Assembly (NCBI GenBank): GCA_027972325.1
Contig: JAPMOS010000006.1
Location: forward strand, 167,001-231,000
Direction: 5' to 3'
From: Paratrimastix pyriformis
Lineage: Eukaryota > Preaxostyla > Paratrimastigidae
Length of the DNA: 64,000 nucleotides
The notes below the pieces were generated by a model. That model was not told the DNA's origin, made no database searches, and saw only the letters and a list, made by a program, of their open reading frames with translations. Made by a program: the position numbers and the translations under genes. Below are positions 53,069-62,100 of this stretch, one piece after another; within the stretch, counting starts at the first letter, position 1, and each line of letters begins with the position of its first letter.

Positions 53069-56000
53069 CGGTGTTGCCCTGCCCATCCTTCCTCCCTGAC
53101 AGCCCCCGTCGGGCGCCCGGCTCACACGCAGTCTCTGTTTTTGCTCCGTTCAGTACCACGCCACTGTTCTGCTGCTGGACAACGGCGCCGTGTATGGGGC
53201 GGTCCGTTCCCTTTCTTCGCTGCTTCAGTGGGGAGGGTATGGAGGCCTTCCTTGGTCTGTCCCGACCCCATCCCCCTTTCCCTCCTCCTTCCCTCCCCTC
53301 TCTCTCTCCCCCCCCCTCCTCCCCCCCCCCCACCCCCCCACACCCCCACACCCCACCCCCCCATTCCCCCCACGACTTGCAGGGATCAAATGAGAATGGA
53401 CGCCTCGGCCTTGGGTCCTCCGGTACGGACGTGACAGCTTTCACCAAGATCCCCTGCCCGCAGGCCGCACCGCAACCACAATCGCGTGCACAGACACGAA
53501 TCTTGCCGCGATCCTGGACGATGGCTCCGTGGCCACGTGTGGCCAGTCTGTTTCCGCTGTTCTCTTGGATGGGACCTCACCCGCTCACATCTTAGGGGTG
53601 TGTCTGGTGTCAACGGGGACGCGACCACCACCGATCGCTACGCCTTGGGCCGGCTGCCCTTCCGGGCACGGGGCGGAGGGCGGCCTCGCTCCAGATTTCC
53701 CTGGTGTCGCTCTTCGTCCGCTCGACCGATGGTCGGTGTGCCCCCCGCTCGCCCCGCCGGCAGTGCCTCTTCTTTTCTGGTGATGTTTACCCGCCTACCA
53801 CCACCCACCACCCACCACCCACCACCCACCCCTCGCCCCCACCCCTCGCCCCCACCCCATCCTCACCCCCACCCCCATCCTCACCCCCACCCCCACCCCC
53901 ACCCACCCTTCAGGTATCATCTCCGGGACCGGGTTGAATCAGTTTGGGTCTGTCCCGGTCTCTGGGCTGGCCTTCCCGCGCCCTGGCTGGGTTCTCGAGC
54001 CGACAGAGACAGAACTGCCTCCCCCCACCCTCGCCCTCGGACAGCTACGATGCACGCCATCGGATTGCTGCCTGCTCAGCTGATTGGGTTTTTATTACGG
54101 ACTGTTTCTGATTCAGACAAGATATATCATATGTTTTTTTTGGGTGTCTTCCACGCGCGGTTTGCAGGCAGCTCGGCCAGAACACTGCCACCAACGTCAA
54201 AGTGCTGACGGACATCCCCATCCCGGGGGGGGCCACCACCGTCGCCTGGTTCGCCACGGGATCCTTCACTACCTTCGTCTACACCACCGCTGGACGCCTC
54301 CTCATGGCGGGGCGCGACACTGACAACCAGCTCTTCAGGACGACTCCCATCGACATGCTGCGGGTGCTGACTGCGAGTGACCTGTTCCCGCAACACGGCA
54401 GGCTGCAGGGGATTGCCGCCGGCAATGCTGGGACGCTCGCTTGGGGCCTGTCTGTCTCCCATGCCCCCACGCACGCCCACACACGGCCCCTCACGCCCCC
54501 ACACGCCCCCACACACAAACGCCCCCACACACAAACGCCCCCACACACAAACGCCCCCACACACAAACGCCCCCCCACACACAAACGCCCCCCCACACAA
54601 ACGCCCCCCCACACACCCTCTTCAACCAGTCAGTAGCTGTGCTTGGCTCTTTGCTCCCGCCCAGCACGCCCCCCAGCACCCCCCCCCCCCCCCCCCCCCT
54701 CTGCACGCCCCGATCGGGCCAGCGCCCTGCGTAGTGCTGCTCCTGCACTGCAAACCGAGCATCCCGCTCATCCTCCCTGCCTGTGTCTTGTCGTCTCTGT
54801 TTTCCCTGCCGATTCGGTGCATCGTCGTCGATGGTGCCTCTTCGCTCTATAGGGCAGCCCCATCGCTGACGTGCGTCTCGCCCACCGCGGCAGCCGTTGG
54901 CAGCACCGCGAGGTTGACCCTGACGGGAACCCACTTCCGCGCAGCGACTGCCCCGGTGGTGGTGACGGTGGGCGGGCTGCCCTGCACCGACCTGGTGGTG
55001 GTCAATGCGAGTTGCCTGCAGTGCACCACCGACCCCGCCCTGCCGCTGGGCAGCCACGCCGTGACGGTCACCAACACGGACATCGGCCTCAACGCCACCC
55101 GGGCAAATACATTCAGAATTGGTCTGCGCAGCATCTTGCCATGCGTTTCTGTTGGCGCATCATCAGCCCCCCCCCCCTCACGGATCGGATCACTTCCCTT
55201 GTCCGCAGGGTGTTTCCGCGTGGCGAACCTCAGTGCCACTGTGGGCGCAGCCGGCGATGTCATCACCGTGACCGGGCACGGCTTCACAGACACCTGCAAG
55301 TCCGCTCCCCCCCCACCTGCTCCTGCTTCTGTGCCTGCCGCCGAGCCATGCGGTTGGTGTCCCTTCCGAATGACTGTGTGAGCTTTGCATCTTCTACGCC
55401 CGCGCGCGGGTCTCAGGGTGCAGCTGGGGACCGGAGGGGACCTGCTGGCCACGACCTTCCTCTCGGCGACGTCCCTCCGCTTTGTGGTGCCCGCCCAGCC
55501 CAGCGCTGCCAGCATCACCTACGAGGTCCTCGTCACCGAGACGGCCACCGGCGAACAGCCCGACCGGGGTCCCCTGTTCAGCTACACCTGTCCGTCGGGT
55601 GCCCCTTCCACACTCCTCCGTCCTCCCTCCCTCCCTCCCTCCCTCCCTCCCTCCCTCCCTCCCTCCCTCCCTCCTCCTCCCCCCCCCTCCCCCCCTCCTC
55701 CTCCTCTCCGTGTCTCCGTGACAGACGGCAGTTCCGTGCCCTTGTTTTGTTTCTCCTTTTTTACGGCCGGCCTTTTTCGCACGTACGTATTCGCACCTTT
55801 TGGGGCGATGCTCTGGGAACCTCGTTCAACGCGTATAGTGGGTCCGTGCCCATTTTCCCGTACGGAACTGACGTCATGATGATGACCGACTGCTCTTGTG
55901 AACCTTCTTCTCCTCTTTCCCTCCATTGGGCATTCCACCGCCCACCAGATGGGTGACACATCCACCGGGACGGCCTTTCGCGAGATTGCGCTGCCGAGGG

Positions 56001-59000
56001 CTGCATTGCCCAAGTCTTCACGAACACGGCCGTTTCACGTTCCTTCCTTCTCTGTGTCGATGGCCGCCTCTTTGCCGCGGTCTGTGCTTTTTTTTTTTTC
56101 AAAATATCTCCGCGGGGCAGAGACCAGACATGCGTGCAAGTGTACATACACATTTTTCAGTGCCGGTTTTCAATCACTCGCTCGCACCTATTCCCCACCA
56201 CCGCCAGGGACGGAACGATGATGCCGGCGAGCTCTGCCTGGGCACCACGACGAATTCCGTTCACCCAGGTGACCATGCCCGCGGGAAGACCCTGAAGACG
56301 GTCGTCATCACTACGATCCTCCGCATGACCGATGGTCTGCGATGGTTTGCGTTCTCCTGACGACTTTTTCCCCGACGGCAATCCCTTCCCACCGCCCACC
56401 CCACTGCCGAATCGAACGCCAGGCTCGCTGTACGGGTGCGGACTCTCGGACCATGCGCATGCGTGTCTCTGCCTGTGCTGTTCTGCTTCGTTCGTCCTTG
56501 GTCGTGCAGAGTGTCCTGTCACAGAACCTGAACACATTCTCCTTTGCTGGTGGTGGTGCCCATTCAGTTCGGGACAGTGCTGGCTTCGCCTCAGGTCATG
56601 CCGCTGTTGCTCGCGCCCGGGCTGCCGACCGGCCGGACGGTCGTCCAAGTGTGCGCAATGGTCGCTTCCTCCTCCTCCTCCTCCTCCTCCCTCCCCTCCC
56701 CCTCCCCCCCCCCATTTCAAGGAGAGGAAAGGAGCGTCATTGACAAGTACAAGATGAAACGGGGCGAGTACCAAAGGTACCAAAAAAGTACCAAAAAAGT
56801 ACCAAAAAAGTACCAAACGGGTACCAGAGTGTACCAGAGTGTACCAAAATGTACCAACTGGTACCCCAACAAGTACCAAAATTTTGTACCAACCGGTGGT
56901 GGTACTTCACCAAACCGGTGTACCAAATTTTGGTAGTGTACCAAAGTGGACCCGATGCTCCCCCTCTCCAAGCCGGTACTCCACCAAAATCCCTTGGTAC
57001 TTCACCAAAATCCTCCTGGTACTTCACCAAAATCACTAAAGGTACCAACCACACTTGTCACATGACGACCCTGGAGGACCAAGTGAGGTACCAAACTGCT
57101 TTGGTACCTTCTGGTGAGGCACCATTGAACTCGCCCTGGTTGGGAACGATAGAGAGGAGGAGGAGGAGGAGGGAGAGGGGGATGGGAGAGGGAGATGGAG
57201 AGGGGGATTGTTGTTTTGCGGGTTTATCCCCCCCACCCCCACTGCCCCCCGACTGCTCCCCCCCCCCCCCCCCCCTGAGAGGTTCATCCCCTCACAGCTC
57301 TGGTGCTCACCCATTTTAATTTTAGGAGTAGCTCAGTGAGCGAAGCGGCAAGGTCTGACACATAAACTCGAGAGTTCGAATCCCATAAACCCCCATAAAA
57401 TTAACCCTCATAAAAAACATAACCAAGTACCAACCAAATGTACCCAAAAAGTACCGACAGTAGCACCAAAAAGTACCACAGCCCGTACCAAAACCAACTT
57501 GGTACTTTTTTGGCGAGTACTAAAAAAAGTACCAGAAAAGTACCAGGGCGGGTACCAGAAAAGTACCAAGGCGAGTACCAAAAAAGTACCAAGGGCGGGT
57601 ACCAAGAGTACCAAACAACGCGGTACAAGAACTTTTTGGTACTTTTTGGTACTTTTCCGTTGTCATCTTGTAGTGTCCACCAGGCCAACATACGCAAGCA
57701 GGCAGCAGCGAACAAGGGTCAACGGCACAGCGCTCAGGGAAGAGCGTCAACATCCTCAACCGGAAATCAGGACCCACAAGGGATCCGTCACATGGTATGC
57801 GCCACCGCGAGCGTCAAAGCACGGACAGAGAGAGCGAGCTAATCGAGGATGTGTGCTGCACAAGATCGGTTCATTTCCGTAGAGGTTCTCCCATATTCCC
57901 CAGTTTGTGACCACCCACAACCCCACCTCTGCACGTTCCTGGCGTTCTGCTGTAAATGGGCCAAACTAGTCTTTGCTACAGCTCACGCTCTCGCCATGCA
58001 TATGTCGCGCCAATGGGCAGGCAAGACAAGGGCAATCGGATCATCTGACACAGACTTTTGATTGGGCGCGCGAGTAAAATGTCGATGGCGAGCATCGACG
58101 AGATTTCCGCCGAGTGAAAGCGGGCACACATCATGCGCTTGACTCATGCCATCGTTTTTCTTCCTCATTCCAGCAATACGCCACTGTTTTGCTGCTGGAC
58201 AATGGCGACGTGTACGGGGCGGTCCGTTGCCACCTCCAAGACTTCCCGCGCGCGTCTCCCCGGGGGTCGGGTTGTTTTGATTTGTCCCGGCTCCCCATTT
58301 CTGTTCGCAGGGATCAAATGCGAATGGGCGCCTTGGTCTCGGCTCTTCCGTCACCAGTTCCGGCGGCTTCACCAAGATCCCCCTGCCGACGGGTCGCACA
58401 GCAACCAAGATCGCATGCTCTTATTGGAACCTTGCAGTGATCATGGACGACGGCTCCTTGACCACCTGTGGCTAGTCTGTTTCCTAAATTTGACCCTTGA
58501 GGGATGCATCTCACTCCAGCGGGGCTAATGGCGGCAATGGTGACGGGACCACCAACGACCGCTACGTCTTGGGGCCGGCTGCCTTGCCGGGCACAGGGAG
58601 GAGGGCAGCCTCTCTCCAGATCTCCGGTGCCATGCTCTTCGTCCTCTCGACAGATGGTCGGTATCGCACTCCCTTTCCATCATTCCGGCACTGATCCCCC
58701 CCCCCCCCCCCCCCCCCCAGGCACTCTCTCCGGGACTGGATGGAACGACTTTGGGTCTGTCCTCTCTGCCCCTGCTTTCAGCCTTCTTCCATCCGTGGTG
58801 ACCGTGAAAGCCACTGCGTCGGAGAGTGTAGATTGCGGTTTCATTTGTGCTCCTCCTTTTGAGCAGCGCCGCTTGACCTGTCTCTTTGCTTGATTCCCTT
58901 GTTTTGCAGGCAGCTCGGCCTAGGGCACTCCAGCCCCATCACCGTGCTGACGGACATCCCCATCCCGGGAGGGGCCACCGTCGCCTGGTTCGCTGCCGGG

Positions 59001-59111
59001 TCCTACACGACCTTGTTTACACCACCGATGGGCGCCTCCTTGCGGCTGGTGTCTGTGCGGGTGCCCTCGCGCCTGGGTGAATTTGCCAAGCGCACAAATG
59101 CCATTTTGTCG

Positions 59112-59144
<33 letters not shown>

Positions 59145-62100
59145 ATCCTCATCCTTCATCATTCCCGCGCTCCGCCACAGCTCAATTCCGACGGACAACT
59201 CATTACAACAAAAACCGACAATCGGCTGTTGGTTCTGACCGAGAGCGACCTGCTGACCCCGCAGGATGCCGAGCTGCAGGGGGTCTACCCCTATACCTAT
59301 GGAACTTTGGCTTGGGGCTTGTCTGTCCACCACCACCACAACCACCACAACCACATCCACATCCACAACCACAACCACAACCACCACAACCACCACAACC
59401 ACCACAACCACCACCACAACCACCACCACAACCACCACAACCACCACCACAACCACCACCACAACCACCAACCTCACCCCCGAGCTTTCTGACGGATCCG
59501 TTCCATATCCTCGATAGAGCCGCCCCGACGCTGACAGGCATATCGCCCGGCATCGCGTTCGCCGGCGGGAGCGCGACCCTGATCCTGACGGGAACCAATT
59601 TCCACCCAGAGGCCGTGGTGACGGTGGGCGGGCTGCCCTGCACCGACCTGGTGGTGGTCAATGCGAGTTGCCTGCAGTGCACCACCGACCCCGCCCTGCC
59701 GCTGGGCAGCCACGCCGTGACGGTCACCAACACGGACATCGGCCTCAACGCCACCCTGACAGATGCCTTCACCGGTCCGTATGGTGTTGGGGCACTCGGA
59801 ATTCATCATCGGGACCTCGTTTTTGTCTCAGTCGTCTGTTTTCAAGTGTCCAGCCTGAACATCTCCGCGGGACGGCCTGACGATGTCATCACCGTGACCG
59901 GTTGTGGCTTCACGGTCACCTGCAAGTCTGCACCTGCCTGTCAGGAGTGTATGTATCTCGTTTGCCTGTGTCTGCGCCAGAATACATCGACTATCTCTCT
60001 ATGGGTTCTGTTATGCCCTTTATCGTTTATCGTCCGTCCATAACCCCCTGACTGCGTCCCGTCACTGGTGCGCTGTCCTTCCGCAATCATCAGGGCGCAA
60101 CTGGGGACCGGAGGACCCATGCTGGCCACGACCTTCCTCTCGGCGACGTCCCTCCGGTTTGTGGTGCCCGCCCAGCCCAGCGCTGCCAGCATCACCTACG
60201 AGATTCTCGTCACCGAGACGGCCACCGGCGAGCAGTCGCCCCTGACTGGGGTCCCCCTGTTCAGCTACGCACGTCTGTCAGCATTTCCAGACATGCAAGG
60301 ATTTGATGCTCACACGCCCATTCCCCTGTCGCCGCCCGCCTGAATCTGACGACCATGTAGCCACGGTGAGCGGGCTCTCGGTGCTGCATGGGCCTGCCGG
60401 GGCCATAACCGCGGTGACCGTGACGGGCACCAACTTTGCCAGTGGGGCCGCGGTACGGCTGGGCACGGGGGTCGCCCACATCGATGTGACCCCCTCGGAC
60501 GAATCCCCGGTCGGCAGCAGTCTGACCTTCGCCATGCCCACCCAGGCCAGCGCCGAGAGCCAGCTGCCAGCAGGTGGGGGCGCCTCCACCACCCACAGCG
60601 GCCAGTGGGCCGTGGCCGTGGTAAATCCCGCCAGCGCTGGGTCGGGCCTCTCGGCCGAGACGGGCCCCGGGCTCACCTTCAGCTACGAACGTCCGTCCCA
60701 TTGCCATGTGACTACTATACCTCACCCATGTTCCCACTTTTTTTTTTCGGCAGCGGTTGTCACCGGGGTCAGCCCGAGTCGGATTGCCCGAACTGCTTCA
60801 ACCAACGTGACCGTGACGGGTCGCAACCTGTACAGTGGAGCCACAGTGAGTTTGACGGTGGGCGGTGGAGGGAGCGGCACGGCCCCGCCGGGTGGACACA
60901 TCACCCCGACCAGCATCGCCCCTGGCGAGGACGCGCTCACCTTCATCCTGCCCGCCCCGGCCAGCGGGGTGGCCGACCTGCTCGAGGTGCACGTCAGCAT
61001 GCTGCTGGGAGCCAGCGGCGCAGTGGTCTACTCGCCCCAGACTGCTGTCACCATCCATTGTCCGTTCGCCATTCAGAGAGCATGCTGCAGATTTGTTCAT
61101 GTATATTTCGGGTTCGGGGGGCAACCGTCGATCCTGTTGTGGCTGGCAGTCTATACCCCGCCGGCACTGGTCTCGGTCAGCGCGGCTACCAGCAACGCCC
61201 ACAGCCCACTGCTGGCGAAGGTGGGCGACCAGGTGACGGTCACCTTCACGGCCAACGTGGCCCTGGACACGAGCCCCTCCGCACTGCCTGCTGTGATCCT
61301 GGCCGGCCGTGGGGCTGCGGTGGCCTTCGCCTGTGAGGCGACCACCTTCCTGGCCGCAGTGACCATGGCCAGCGGTGACACCCAGGGCTCTCTGACCTAC
61401 ACCCTGAGTATGCATGAGCTGGAGGGCAGCCCCCAGACCGCCGCAACCATCACGGGCACCCTGGACGTCATCTTTGGTCGGTGCTCCCACCACCCCTTCC
61501 GTGATCTGGCGATGTGACTCGTTGCCCCTGGCTGGTTGCGCGCTCTGGCTAATCCGGTAACCTGCTCCACGACCCGCTCTCCTTCCCTCGACAGATTCGA
61601 TGGTGCCACGGCTGACCTCGGTGGCAAGCACCTCCAGCGGTGCGGCGGGCCATGTCCGGGTGGGCGACCAGGCGATACTCACCCTGCAGGCAGACGAAGC
61701 CCTCGACTGGGCGACCCTGCCCATGGTGACGTTGGCCGGCCGGATTGCTACCGTGCAGCTGGTTGGGTCGGCGACCCTCCGGGCCACGGTGACCCTCCGG
61801 GCCAGCGACCTCTTCGGACCCATCGGCTACACCCTGAGCGGTTCCCTCTGCGACCGAGCCGGCAACTGCAACAACTCCCTCGCCCCCGCCAGCGGGTCGA
61901 CCGGCATCATTTTTGGTCTGGTAAAGCAGCGCCCAGAAAATGGGGTGACCACTGTGCGCGCAAAGCCACCAAATCAAAGAAGCCGCACCAATCGGGTCCC
62001 ACAACAAATAGTCTTCAGAGCCCGAAAGTCAGGTGCAGCTTCAAGAACCCTTTTTGGCGTGCTCTCGTCGGTGAAAGCTTGGCCTCTTATGATCACGAAC

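Larger units (their letters stand above)
47896..56450. repeat. Tandem module duplication, about 4.1-kb unit (two copies plus the start of a third)
   Basis: The sequence starting CAAAATATCTCCTCCGCGGG at 47,896 restarts at 52,035 and, in shortened form, at 56,100. Copies 1 and 2 are almost identical through exons and introns, including non-coding stretches; differences are mostly repeat-length changes and one-base run changes. Copy 3 diverges after about 56,450. The junction lies inside gene C, so each unit adds one propeller/IPT module. Confidence 0.9.
55803..59320 (+). other. Gene C module 4: RCC1-like propeller, start degraded in this sequence
   Basis: Its first exon lacks the CAG acceptor and several bases present in modules 2 and 3 (GGGGCGATGCTCTGGGAACC). 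Exon 2 (55,949 on) and exon 3 also carry small deletions. From 56,568-56,660 (GTVLASPQVMP) the exons are normal: 58,174 on (VLLLDNGDVYGA), NGRLGLGSSVTS (58,312 on), NGGNGDGTTNDR (58,520 on), LSGTGWNDFGS (58,720 on), QLGLGHSSPI (58,911 on) and the last-blade exon ending LAWGL at 59,320. Intron 56,661-58,173 is 1.5 kb. Confidence 0.75.

Noticed and set aside
56740-57660. Lys/Tyr/Val-rich open frames over the GTACC arrays
   Set aside because: All frames of a stop-free short repeat look alike; no exon signature or homology.
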